A stretch of DNA of 49,089 nt. It comes from Dehalococcoidia bacterium (GTDB lineage: Bacteria > Chloroflexota > Dehalococcoidia > JAUSIH01). Positions 9,001-16,656 of this stretch are shown here, piece after piece. The notes under the pieces were generated by a model. It was not told where the DNA came from. It made no database searches and saw only the letters and a list, made by a program, of their open reading frames with translations. The stretch lies in assembly GCA_030648205.1 (NCBI GenBank), contig JAUSIH010000029.1:1-49089 (forward strand), read 5' to 3'. A program made the position numbers and the translations under genes. Numbering within the stretch: position 1 is the first letter of the stretch; each line of letters starts with the position of its first letter.

Positions 9001-9543
9001 CTAGACGAAGAGTGTCACCTGCGCCTTGGAGGCGTACTCCAGGAAGGCGGCTGCCCCTTGCATCTCCACGCCGTCCAGCAACTCTTCCTTCTTGACTCCC
9101 ATGATGCCCATGGTCGTAGTGCACGCGATGAGCCGGACGTTGAGCTGCCGCGACAGCGCCAGGAACTCGCCGATGGTGGGTATCTTCTGCTTTCGCATCA
9201 TGCTGTTCATCACCCACGTGGCCGCGGCGGTCGCGCCGGGGATGGCGCCCAGGATGTTGGGCACGGGCAGGGGCGCCGCCGGGTTGCCCAGGGGCGCCAC
9301 CTGCAGCCTGTTGTGCTTGCTCTTCTTCAGGATGTCCAGGCCGTAGAAGGTGAAGAAGACCCCGGCCTCCATCCCCATGGCCGCCGCCGTCGTCGCCAGG
9401 ATGAGCGGCGGGTAGGCCATGTCCAGCGTCCCCTTGGACGCGACTATTGCCAGACGTTTGACATCCGTCGCTTTGTGCGACTCCGCGTGCAGCCGGTTGA
9501 AGGTCTGCGCGTCCAGGACTACCTTCTCCGCGAGTGTGGTCAT
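9001..9543 (-). CDS. DsrE3-like (COG2210-type) sulfurtransferase
   Basis: This 180-residue protein belongs to the DsrE/DsrF/DrsH-like group often annotated as 'peroxiredoxin family'. Family features are LAIVASKGTLDMAYPPLILA, FFTFYGLDILKK, and the cysteine in LIACTTTMGIMGVKKEEL, the proposed persulfide site. In sulfur oxidisers such proteins occur with rhodanese and TusA and pass sulfane sulfur along, which is the arrangement here. The ATG at 9543 follows GGGAGGG and overlaps the TusA stop (ATGA), so the two are coupled. Confidence 0.87.
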   Translation of the reverse strand: MTTLAEKVVLDAQTFNRLHAESHKATDVKRLAIVASKGTLDMAYPPLILATTAAAMGMEAGVFFTFYGLDILKKSKHNRLQVAPLGNPAAPLPVPNILGAIPGATAAATWVMNSMMRKQKIPTIGEFLALSRQLNVRLIACTTTMGIMGVKKEELLDGVEMQGAAAFLEYASKAQVTLFV

Positions 9544-9788
9544 GCTCCCTCCCCTTTTTGAAGCCAGTACGTGTACGTACCCTTCTCGCTCCGCGCCTCC
9601 AGCAGCTTGTGCCCCTGCGCCCGCGCGAAGGCGGGCATGTCGTCGCACGACGCGACGTCCGTTGCAATCACCTTGATGATCTGGCCCAGGCTGAGCTTGT
9701 CCAGGGCCAGGCGCGTCTTAATCACCGGCATCGGGCACAGCTCGCCCGTCACGTCCAGGACTTGGGCCTCCTGATAGGTTGTCGCCAT
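9540..9788 (-). CDS. tusA: TusA-family sulfur carrier (second copy)
   Basis: This is an 82-residue TusA fold with VTGELCPMPVIKTRLALDKL, the classical CPxP sulfur-carrier motif, followed by ASCDDMPAFARAQGH. Its stop overlaps the ATG of the DsrE3-like gene. It lies 21 bp after the rhodanese lipoprotein gene, which fits a route from rhodanese through TusA to DsrE3. Confidence 0.92.
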   Translation of the reverse strand: MATTYQEAQVLDVTGELCPMPVIKTRLALDKLSLGQIIKVIATDVASCDDMPAFARAQGHKLLEARSEKGTYTYWLQKGEGA

Positions 9789-9809
9789 AGTTACCCTCCC
9801 CCGATTATG

Positions 9810-10817
9810 CTAGGCCGCGGGCTTCTCAATGGGCGTGGCCTGGTCGTTGCCCCAGTCCTCCCAGGAGCCGTCGAAGTTGCGCACCTTGGTGTAGCCGAGC
9901 AGTTGATGGGTGAAATAGCCGTGGGCCGCCCGGACGCCGCTCTGGCAGAGCGTAATGATCTCCTTGTCTTTGGTCAAGCCCTGGGCCTCGTAGAGCTTCG
10001 CAATCTCGGCGGCGGGCTTGAAGACCGCGCCCGGGTCCGAGTTGGTCATGGCTGTCTCCCAGTTCACGTTCTTGGAGTCCGGGATATGTCCGCCACGGGC
10101 GGCGCGCACGTCCTTGCCCGCGTACTCGTCGGGTGTGCGGGTGTCGCAGACGCCTATGGCCAGGTTCTTCAGGTTCGCCAGGATGTACTCCTTAGTGGCG
10201 AGCTTGGAGCTGTCAGCCGTGGCGGTGTACTTCACCGGCGTCAGCTTCGGCACCTGCCGGGTGACATCGCGATTTTCCTTCTCCCACTTGGGATTGCCGC
10301 CATTGAGGATGCTGATCTTCTTGTGCCCATAGTAGTCTAGCACGAAGTAGGCGCGGGCCGCCGACAGGCTGCGCTGGTCGTCGTACAACACGATGCGGGC
10401 GTCGTTGCCGATGCCGGCGCTGCCCAGCAGCTCCTCCAGCTTGTCTTGGGGAGGCAGCTCGTTGGTCAGCTTGCCGACTGTCACGTTCATGGTTCCGCTG
10501 GGGATGCTGATAGCGTTGGGCAGGTGGCCCGCCGCGTACTTGTCCGCCGGGCGCACGTCCACGATGCGCAGGTCAGCGTCGTTCACGTGCTGCGCCAGCC
10601 AGCCGGTGCTCAGCAGCAACTCAGGGCGGGCGTAGCCCAGCGCCGCTATCTCCGGGTCAGCCGCGGGCGCGGCGGCCGGGGCAGGCTTCGCGGGCGCAAC
10701 GGCGGCAGGAGCGGCGGGCTGAGCGGGCGCGGGCGAGCACGCCGCGACCAGCAGCGTAGCGGCCAGGCCAACCACGACCAGGGCCCTATGTGAAAGCCAG
10801 ATAGGCAGCATTCTCAT
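9810..10817 (-). CDS. Two-domain rhodanese (thiosulfate sulfurtransferase) lipoprotein
   Basis: This exported sulfurtransferase has 335 residues from the ATG at 10817, chosen because AGGAGG lies 9 nt upstream. It has a signal peptide with lipobox LLVAAC near residue 27, then an Ala/Pro-rich linker, then two rhodanese domains. The first has DVRPADKYAAGHLPNA and no active-site Cys. The second has DTRTPDEYAG and the active site TLCQSGVRAAHG. It would take sulfane sulfur from thiosulfate outside the membrane. The TusA genes on both sides and the YedE-type transporter suggest sulfur capture and import. Confidence 0.92.
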   Translation of the reverse strand: MRMLPIWLSHRALVVVGLAATLLVAACSPAPAQPAAPAAVAPAKPAPAAAPAADPEIAALGYARPELLLSTGWLAQHVNDADLRIVDVRPADKYAAGHLPNAISIPSGTMNVTVGKLTNELPPQDKLEELLGSAGIGNDARIVLYDDQRSLSAARAYFVLDYYGHKKISILNGGNPKWEKENRDVTRQVPKLTPVKYTATADSSKLATKEYILANLKNLAIGVCDTRTPDEYAGKDVRAARGGHIPDSKNVNWETAMTNSDPGAVFKPAAEIAKLYEAQGLTKDKEIITLCQSGVRAAHGYFTHQLLGYTKVRNFDGSWEDWGNDQATPIEKPAA

Positions 10818-10868
10818 GGTGTTGTTCCTCCTGTTATCCATTCTCTTTATGTAGCGTTCGACTTTTGT

Positions 10869-11090
10869 CTAGGACGCCTGCCGGGCCAGGTGAATACACC
10901 ACTCGCCCGGTCGGGTCTCCTGGATGCGCGCGGTCCACCCGAGCCGCGCCGCCTGGGTGGGAACCGTCTCCAGCGAAGGCGGATGATCGGTGATGAGCTC
11001 TATGCTCTCACCGCTCTTCGCTTTCCGCATCGCCTCCACCGCCTTGATTTGCGGGTACGGGCAGATTTCGCCCCGCACGTCAATCTTCAT
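10869..11090 (-). CDS. tusA: TusA-family sulfur carrier (first copy, next to the transporter)
   Basis: This is a 73-residue TusA fold: MKIDVRGEICPYPQIKAVEA with the CPxP motif, and a DHPPSLETVPTQAARLGW mid-section. The start is ATG 11090 behind AGGAGG. It lies 29 bp after the YedE/TsuA-type gene. Such pairs are known, with TusA receiving the imported sulfur species. Confidence 0.92.
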   Translation of the reverse strand: MKIDVRGEICPYPQIKAVEAMRKAKSGESIELITDHPPSLETVPTQAARLGWTARIQETRPGEWCIHLARQAS

Positions 11091-11119
11091 GCGCCTATGC
11101 CTCCTGCCATCTCCTACCG

Positions 11120-12355
11120 CTAGCTGATGCGGCGGATAACCTGTATGCCGATCAATGCTCCCACGGCCAGGCTGGCGCCGAAGAACCAGCCGTTGAGTCC
11201 GAGGGATGGAATAGCGGAGAAAAAGCCGCCCAGGGTGCACCCCGCCGCCAGGCCCGCGCCGTAGCCCATGAGGATGCCTCCACCGAAGGACTGCCCGTAG
11301 CGGCGCGCCTGCCGGGGCACGCGCAGCCGGAACTCACCCGCCAGGACGGAGGCCGCGAACGACCCGAGGATGATGCCCCCGTTGATCATCAGCCCCCAGG
11401 TCAGCAAGGTCGGCGACGCGTCGGTGACGGCGCAGGGTCCCACGCCTCCCGCGTGCGCCGGAGGCGGCAGGCCGATCAGGTTCAGGACCCCCTCGCTCCA
11501 CCGGCCCACCTCGTTCACCACGCCCACGGGCCGCTCAAACAGGTAAAACATGACGTTCAGGCCGCCCAGGGCGACGCCGCCCACGATGGCCGGCCAGCCC
11601 TTGACGAACACGGAGCGCAGCAGCGAGCGCAGCTTCGCGGAGAAGCCAGCGGCGTCCTCCTGTGGGGACGCTGGGCGCACGATGGCGAAGGCGCTGGCGC
11701 GAGACTCTATCCATATGATGAAGCTGGCGGCAGCCGCCAGCACGAGCAAGACAAGGACCACGGCGCCGCCCCAGCCCAGGGTGGGCGGAAGCCAGACCAG
11801 CGGCTGACGGGAGATGTAGTTCTCCCACCACCAGTTCCAGGTGAAGTGGATGAAGGCCAGGCCGACCATCATGCCGCCGACCGCCACCAGCGAGCCAACG
11901 TATCCCTCGCCTATGCGGTAAAGGCTGCCGGAGGTGCACCCGCCAGCCACCACCATGCCGACGCCAAACAGCACGCCGCCCAGCAGCAGGTGCAGGCCCA
12001 GGGGCACCACGCCCGCGTTGAACGGCAGGCGGCCCGCCGCCAGGCTGGGCGTGAGGTTGTACTGAACCAGCGCGAAGCCGACGGTGGCAATAGCCAGCCC
12101 GCCCAGGACGGCCTTCATCACCCGGCCGTCCTGCAGGAGAAAGAGGTCGCGGAAGGCTGAGGCGAAGCAGAACCGGCTCCGCTGGAGTATGAACCCGAAG
12201 GTCACGCCGAAAGCCCAGAACACGGCCAGACGCGAGTCAACCGCCGCCATGGCCAAGCCAATGGCGATGAGTAAGGCTACCACCAGCGCACGAGCAACAA
12301 CCCCGCGCAGGTCCGGGACCGCCTGTTTCGCCTGGCCCACTGTTACCGTCGTCAA
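11120..12355 (-). CDS. YeeE/YedE (TsuA)-type sulfur-compound transporter
   Basis: This polytopic membrane protein (411 residues, about ten hydrophobic segments) belongs to the YeeE/YedE family, whose studied members import thiosulfate. Family motifs are RSRFCFASAFRD (near 65), VVAGGCTSGSLYRIGEGY (near 138), and a second half with GGILMGYGAGLAAGCTLGG. Cys residues in these motifs line the conduction path in the family. The frame extends to a TTG at 12376, but the TTG at 12355 has AGAGG at a suitable distance. It heads the sulfur-relay operon. YedE-like proteins also occur in selenium-using bacteria, so selenium handling is an alternative. Confidence 0.88.
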   Translation of the reverse strand: MTTVTVGQAKQAVPDLRGVVARALVVALLIAIGLAMAAVDSRLAVFWAFGVTFGFILQRSRFCFASAFRDLFLLQDGRVMKAVLGGLAIATVGFALVQYNLTPSLAAGRLPFNAGVVPLGLHLLLGGVLFGVGMVVAGGCTSGSLYRIGEGYVGSLVAVGGMMVGLAFIHFTWNWWWENYISRQPLVWLPPTLGWGGAVVLVLLVLAAAASFIIWIESRASAFAIVRPASPQEDAAGFSAKLRSLLRSVFVKGWPAIVGGVALGGLNVMFYLFERPVGVVNEVGRWSEGVLNLIGLPPPAHAGGVGPCAVTDASPTLLTWGLMINGGIILGSFAASVLAGEFRLRVPRQARRYGQSFGGGILMGYGAGLAAGCTLGGFFSAIPSLGLNGWFFGASLAVGALIGIQVIRRIS

Positions 12356-12490
12356 CGTTGTCTGCCTCTGTATCAACTAATTAGATTTGCATCATCTAGT
12401 CATGCTATCATTATCGTCAATAAGGAAATCGCGCTAGGCAACTAATCGTATTGCACCAGCCCGATGTCCCTCCTGATTTTTCCTCCGCCG

Positions 12491-12523
12491 AATAAAAAAC
12501 CCCACGGCTCAAAGCTCGTGGGG
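12491..12523 (-). terminator. Intrinsic terminator in the leader of the sulfur-relay operon
   Basis: The minus strand forms CCCCACG-A-GCU/UUG/AGC-CGUGGGG (7 bp, a bulged A, 3 bp, tri-loop), followed at once by UUUUUUAUU. It faces the same way as the operon, lies between the leader promoter and the first gene, and would stop transcription before yedE unless the hairpin is prevented. Confidence 0.8.
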
Positions 12524-12541
12524 CGCATTGCTCTGTATCCG

Positions 12542-12557
12542 CGGGGCGTACGCCCCG
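12542..12557 (-). promoter_or_regulatory. Palindrome able to compete with the leader terminator
   Basis: This is a perfect 16-nt palindrome, CGGGGCGTACGCCCCG. On the transcript its GGGGCG arm (12556-12551) can pair locally with CGCCCC or, alternatively, with the CGCCCC at 12525-12520 that overlaps the 5' arm of the terminator. The two pairings exclude each other, as in attenuators. That it works this way is an inference. Confidence 0.5.
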
Positions 12558-12572
12558 GCACGGGACGCCGCG

Positions 12573-12623
12573 CTACCGCTCAGCCCCTATGTGCCACGTA
12601 CAGGCGCACATCACACATATCAT
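12573..12623 (-). CDS. Cysteine-rich 16-codon leader ORF
   Basis: The ORF reads ATG then MICVMCACTWHIGAER and a TAG stop, with cysteine codons at positions 3, 6 and 8. Its ATG lies 10 nt after the -10 hexamer, so the message would be almost leaderless. It precedes a competing palindrome, an intrinsic terminator and a sulfur-import operon. Cys-rich leader peptides are known from mycobacteria as cysteine-responsive attenuators. Function here is inferred from this layout. It has no homologue that I recognise. Confidence 0.5.
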   Translation of the reverse strand: MICVMCACTWHIGAER

Positions 12624-12633
12624 AACTTCTGGT

Positions 12634-12663
12634 AGTATAGGTTGAAATCGGGCGCAATGTCAA
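12634..12663 (-). promoter_or_regulatory. Consensus promoter for the sulfur-relay leader
   Basis: The minus strand has a perfect -35 TTGACA (12663-12658), an 18-bp spacer and a -10 TATACT (12639-12634). It is one of the best housekeeping-type promoters in the window. Transcription would begin about 12627, just before the Cys-rich ORF. Confidence 0.75.
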
Positions 12664-12726
12664 GCGGAGTGCAAGCGACGCCCCGCCTGGCGTCAGGCGC
12701 AAGTGACTATGTGAAAGGGGTTGCCG

Positions 12727-13986
12727 ATGCCGCAGCGGAAAAAGCGCGAGATGACGTCCTTTGAGGAGGTCTCCCACTTCTTTGACCAGGCCGCTGACCA
12801 ACTGAATATCAAGGACGAACTGCGGGACATCATGCGCAGCTCGTACCGCGAGGTGCGCGTGCAGTTGCCCGTTCGCATGGACGATGGCTCCATCAAGGTC
12901 TTCGTGGGCTACCGCATCCAGCACAACGGCGCGCGGGGACCGTACAAAGGGGGATTGCGCTATCATCCGGAGGCGGACCTGGACGAGGTGCGCGCCCTGG
13001 CCGCGCTGATGACCTGGAAGACGGCCGTCGTCGGCCTGCCCTACGGCGGCTCCAAGGGCGGCGTCCAATGTGATCCCGCGTCGCTGAGCCAGATGGAGCT
13101 GAACAAGCTGACGCGCCGGTACACTCAGAGCATCGCCCACATCCTGGGGCCGAGCCGGGACATTCCCGCTCCTGACCTGGGAACGAACGCGCAGGTCATG
13201 GCCTGGATGATGGACGCCTACGGCCAGCTCCACGGGTACACCCCCGCGGTCGTCACGGGCAAGCCGGTCGAGCTGGGCGGCTCCTACGGTCGGGACGCGG
13301 CGACGGGCCGCGGCCTGGTCTACGTGCTGGCTGAGGCGGCGCACGCGCTCAAGATGGACCTCAAGGGCGCCAGGGTGGCAGTCCAAGGCTTCGGCAACGT
13401 CGGCTCGTGGACGGCGCGGCTCATCGGCGAGCTGGGCTGCAAGGTCATCGCGGTCAGTGATGTGAAGAGCGGCGTGGTGAACGAGCGCGGGCTGGACATA
13501 TCGCGCCTCATGGACCACAACAAGCAGGCGGGGACTCTCGCGGGCTTCCGCGGGGGCGAAGCGCTCACCAACGATGAGCTTCTGGCCCTGAACTGCGACT
13601 TGCTCATTCCCGCGGCCATTGGCAACGTCCTGCACGCGGGCAACGCGGGAAAGGTGCAGGCCAAGGTCGTGGTGGAGGGCGCCAACCATCCCACGACCCA
13701 TGACGCGGACGACATTCTCGAGGACCGGGGCGTCATGGTGCTGCCGGACATCCTGGTCAACGCGGGCGGAGTGACGGTCTCCTACTTTGAGTGGACGCAG
13801 AATATCCAGGAGTTCCGCTGGGAAGAGGACAGGGTCAACCACGAACTGCAGAAGGTGATGAGCAGGGCCTTCTGGAACGTCTGGGAGAGGGCGCAGTTCG
13901 CCCATGTGCCGCTGCGGTTGGCGGCCTTCATGGTGGGCGTGGAGCGCGTCGCACGCGCCATCGAGCTGCGCGGCTTCGTCGTGTAA
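12727..13986 (+). CDS. gdhA: Glutamate dehydrogenase (Glu/Leu/Phe/Val family)
   Basis: This NAD(P)-dependent enzyme interconverts glutamate and 2-oxoglutarate plus ammonia. It has 419 residues. Substrate-binding motifs are GPYKGGLRYHP, KTAVVGLPYGGSKGG (catalytic Lys) and PAPDLGTNAQVMAW. The dinucleotide-binding motif is VQGFGNVGSWTA near 225, and the C-terminal hinge reads NAGGVTVSYFEWTQN. I chose the ATG at 12727 because AAAGGGG lies 6 nt upstream. A TTG at 12721 touches that site. The gene diverges from the sulfur-relay operon and stands alone. Confidence 0.95.
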   Translation: MPQRKKREMTSFEEVSHFFDQAADQLNIKDELRDIMRSSYREVRVQLPVRMDDGSIKVFVGYRIQHNGARGPYKGGLRYHPEADLDEVRALAALMTWKTAVVGLPYGGSKGGVQCDPASLSQMELNKLTRRYTQSIAHILGPSRDIPAPDLGTNAQVMAWMMDAYGQLHGYTPAVVTGKPVELGGSYGRDAATGRGLVYVLAEAAHALKMDLKGARVAVQGFGNVGSWTARLIGELGCKVIAVSDVKSGVVNERGLDISRLMDHNKQAGTLAGFRGGEALTNDELLALNCDLLIPAAIGNVLHAGNAGKVQAKVVVEGANHPTTHDADDILEDRGVMVLPDILVNAGGVTVSYFEWTQNIQEFRWEEDRVNHELQKVMSRAFWNVWERAQFAHVPLRLAAFMVGVERVARAIELRGFVV

Positions 13987-14019
13987 GGGGCTTCTGGAGC
14001 CGTTTGCAGAGGCCTGTTT

Positions 14020-14045
14020 GGGGAGAGCCTGAGCAGGCTCTCCCC
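14020..14045. terminator. Strong hairpin between convergent genes
   Basis: Arms GGGGAGAGCCTG and CAGGCTCTCCCC (12 bp, perfect) lie between gdh and the convergent UPF0173 gene. There is no T run on either side, so it may be a factor-dependent or bidirectional end, or one of the scattered palindromic repeats. Confidence 0.45.
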
Positions 14046-14095
14046 ACTCCCTTCGCAATGGAGAGGGGAGACAAGGGGTGAGGGTTTCGCGACAG

Positions 14096-14734
14096 CTACC
14101 GGACCGGCTCCAGCACGACCACCTGGGTCTGCTGAGGCACGTTGCTGGCGGTGACGGAGAGACGGGCCAGAGGTTGCACGTTCGCGAGTCCCATCGCCTT
14201 CAGGAACCGCTCCAGCGGCTCCAGGTTGACCTTCGTGTCGGTGGTCGGATAGTGCATCGGCACCACCAGCTTGGGCTCCAGCGCGCCGATGACCTCCGCG
14301 GCCGTGGACGCGTTGATGGTGCAGACGCCGCCGACAGGCACGAGCAACACGTCAATGGCGCCAAGGTCGGCGATCTCCTTGGACGAGAGCGTGTGGCCCA
14401 GGTCGCCCAGGTGGCACACCCGAACATCGTCCATCTCAATGAGATAGACGATGTTCTTGCCCAGATCCTTCCCTTTGACTGCGTCGTGGTAGGTGGGGAT
14501 ACCCATCACCAGAACGTGGGCGACCTCATACTCGCCCGGCCCGCGAATGGTGCGCACCGCGCCAGCCACCGCCGCCACGTTGTTATGGTGGGGATGGTCG
14601 TTGCTGACCGTCACGAGGGTCGCCTCGATCTTGCCCAACGACCGGCCCAGAGTGTCCGCGTACGGGTCGGTGATGACGGACGCTTCCTTCCCCTTCAGGC
14701 GGAAGCAGGAGTGTCCCAGCCACGTAATCTCCAT
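14096..14734 (-). CDS. UPF0173-type MBL-fold hydrolase with altered metal motif
   Basis: This 212-residue protein of the UPF0173 metal-dependent hydrolase family begins MEITWLGHSCFRLKG. The middle has VRVCHLGDLGHTLS and the end LVVPMHYPTTD. The usual HxHxDH motif (as in SHEHGDHNN of the paralogue at 21414-22061) reads SNDHPHHNN here, so the first His is Asn and the Asp-His pair is changed. Metal binding may be altered or lost. The ATG follows the BioY stop by 6 bp, so it is probably co-transcribed with bioY. No substrate is known for the family. Confidence 0.85.
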   Translation of the reverse strand: MEITWLGHSCFRLKGKEASVITDPYADTLGRSLGKIEATLVTVSNDHPHHNNVAAVAGAVRTIRGPGEYEVAHVLVMGIPTYHDAVKGKDLGKNIVYLIEMDDVRVCHLGDLGHTLSSKEIADLGAIDVLLVPVGGVCTINASTAAEVIGALEPKLVVPMHYPTTDTKVNLEPLERFLKAMGLANVQPLARLSVTASNVPQQTQVVVLEPVR

Positions 14735-14740
14735 ATTGTT

Positions 14741-15361
14741 TTACTTGTGGCCCAGGAGCGCCCACGCGGAAGGCAGGACGCCCGCCGCGATGAGCAGCTT
14801 GATGGCGTCACCGGGGAGGAAGGGCAGCACGCCGAGCGCCAGGGCCTTGTCCAGGCCCAGAGCCGCGCCGCTGGTCGGGCTGAGCACGAAGGCGAGCTGC
14901 GGCACGCCGAAGAGGTAGATGATGGCGGTGCCGATGAGCATGGCGAGGGCCGCGGTCCACACCGTGCGGTCCCAGCCGCGCTCAGTGAGGAAGCCCACCA
15001 GGAAGGCGGCGGCCAGGAAGCCCCAGATGTAGCCGCCGGAGGGCCCCAGCAGGATGGGCAGGCCGGCCCGTCCCGCGGAGAAGACCGGCAGGCCCGCGGC
15101 GCCCTCGGCGATGTACGCGAGGAGCGCCAAGGCCCCGCGCTTGCTGCCCAGGACGGCGCCGGTCAGGAGCACGGCCAGGGTCTGCGCGGTGATGGGGACG
15201 GGCGTGAACGGCAGGAAGACGGCGATTCTGGCGGAAAGGGCAATCAGCGCGCTGAAGCCAACGACCAGGAGCACGTCCCGGAGCAACGCCCGGGAGATGG
15301 TGAGGTTGCGCCCCGGGACCAGCGCCTCGACAAGGGTGGCCGGGCGGAGTTGGTTCTGCAT
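14741..15361 (-). CDS. bioY: Biotin transporter BioY
   Basis: This is the substrate-binding membrane subunit of an ECF-type biotin importer (206 residues, about six helices). The BioY pattern is visible: ALSARIAVFLPFTPVPITAQ, TLAVLLTGAVLGSKRGALAL, and GGYIWGFLAAAFLVGFL, with LPFLPGDAIKLLIA near the end. No EcfT or EcfA genes are beside it, so it works alone or with a shared module. The neighbouring FabH gene fits a biotin and fatty-acid theme. Confidence 0.93.
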   Translation of the reverse strand: MQNQLRPATLVEALVPGRNLTISRALLRDVLLVVGFSALIALSARIAVFLPFTPVPITAQTLAVLLTGAVLGSKRGALALLAYIAEGAAGLPVFSAGRAGLPILLGPSGGYIWGFLAAAFLVGFLTERGWDRTVWTAALAMLIGTAIIYLFGVPQLAFVLSPTSGAALGLDKALALGVLPFLPGDAIKLLIAAGVLPSAWALLGHK

Positions 15362-15450
15362 GAGTTCCTCCTGTGCACAGTCGGTCTAGAATTCGCCCGT
15401 GCGCGTGACGTGACCGGTAGATTGACGGCGGGGCGTCGCCGCTTTAACGC

Positions 15451-16449
15451 TCATGTTGACGACGGCGCGGGCGGCGGGTTCCACCGGATCCCCATGGCGG
15501 CGTACGTCAGGCCCGCTCCGAAGGCGAGGAACAGCACGTTGTCGCCGGGCTTCAGGCGTCCCTCGTCCACCGCGTCGCAGATAGCGATGGGAATGGTGGC
15601 CGAAGAGGTGTTGCCGTACCGCTCAATGTTGCAATAGACCTTCTCCGGAGGCGCTCCCAGCGCCCTGCCGGTCGCATCCAGAATGCGCTTGTTGGCCTGG
15701 TGCGGGATGACAAGCTGGACATCCGAGAGCGTCCAGTTCATCTTCCCCATCAGCTCCTGTCCCGCCTTGGCCATGACACGGACCGCGTTTTTGAAGACCT
15801 CCGGCCCCTGCATCACGGTGAAGTACTCGCCGGGCGGCCCCGCCTGCTCGGCCACGTCGAACGGCCCTCTGACGAAGAGGACGTCGGCGTGATCGCTGTC
15901 GCAGCCGAGGACAAAGTTGAAAGGGCCGTCCTTCGCCTCGGGTGACGCCTGGACGATCACCGCCCCCGCGCCGTCGCCGAAGAGGACGCACACCCGCCGG
16001 TCCGTCTGGTCAATGACGCGGCTCAGTATCTCGCTGCCGATGACCAGGATGGTCCGGAAGGCGCCGCTCTTGATGAAGTTATAGGCCGTGGCGAGGCCGT
16101 AAACGAAGCCCGGGCAGGCAGCCTGCAGGTCAAACGTCGCGGCGCGCTTCGCACCAATCTTGCGCTGGACGATGGATGCAGTTGCGGGGCTGGTCTTGTC
16201 CGGGGTCATCGTGGCCAGAATGATGAGGTCTATGTCTTCGGGGGAGATGCCCGCGCGCTTGATGGCCATACGCGCGGCCTCCGCGCCGAGGACGGATGCG
16301 GACTCGTCGGGGCCGGCCCAGTACCGTTTGCGAATGCCCGTCCGCTCCACAATCCACTCACTGGTGGTCTCCACCATCCGCTCCATGTCGGCGTTGGTGA
16401 GGCCTCTGGCGGGAACAGCCTTCCCCCAGCCAATGATGCGTGGCCCCAT
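15451..16449 (-). CDS. fabH: 3-oxoacyl-ACP synthase III (FabH)
   Basis: FabH condenses a short acyl-CoA with malonyl-ACP to start fatty-acid synthesis. From ATG 16449 the catalytic residues fall at the family's positions: Cys112 in FDLQAACPGF, His in VIPHQANKRI and Asn in ERYGNTSSATIP. I prefer this start to the ATG at 16467 because GGAGGA lies directly before it. The length (332 residues) is normal. Related enzymes make 3-hydroxyacyl intermediates in other pathways, so the primer acid is not certain. Confidence 0.93.
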   Translation of the reverse strand: MGPRIIGWGKAVPARGLTNADMERMVETTSEWIVERTGIRKRYWAGPDESASVLGAEAARMAIKRAGISPEDIDLIILATMTPDKTSPATASIVQRKIGAKRAATFDLQAACPGFVYGLATAYNFIKSGAFRTILVIGSEILSRVIDQTDRRVCVLFGDGAGAVIVQASPEAKDGPFNFVLGCDSDHADVLFVRGPFDVAEQAGPPGEYFTVMQGPEVFKNAVRVMAKAGQELMGKMNWTLSDVQLVIPHQANKRILDATGRALGAPPEKVYCNIERYGNTSSATIPIAICDAVDEGRLKPGDNVLFLAFGAGLTYAAMGIRWNPPPAPSST

Positions 16450-16656
16450 TCTTCCTCCGTTGTCCATAGTCGCGCGCAGCCGTTTCTCCCTTGCGACAAA
16501 CGATTTTCAGTATAGCAAGAGTCGCTCACACGGTCAACCTGCGTTGTTCCCACGCGCATCGCCTCGCCAAAAGCGTGCGGGCATCCTGGGCCGCTCCGCT
16601 TGACACTCCCAAGGCGCTGGCCTATGATGGGCCAAACGACCCCATAGGAGTTTCCT

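Noticed and set aside
12580-14058. 492-codon minus-strand frame opposite gdh
   Set aside because: It is antisense to a full glutamate dehydrogenase gene, has no ribosome site and no family pattern. Its last codons only overlap the leader ORF in another frame.
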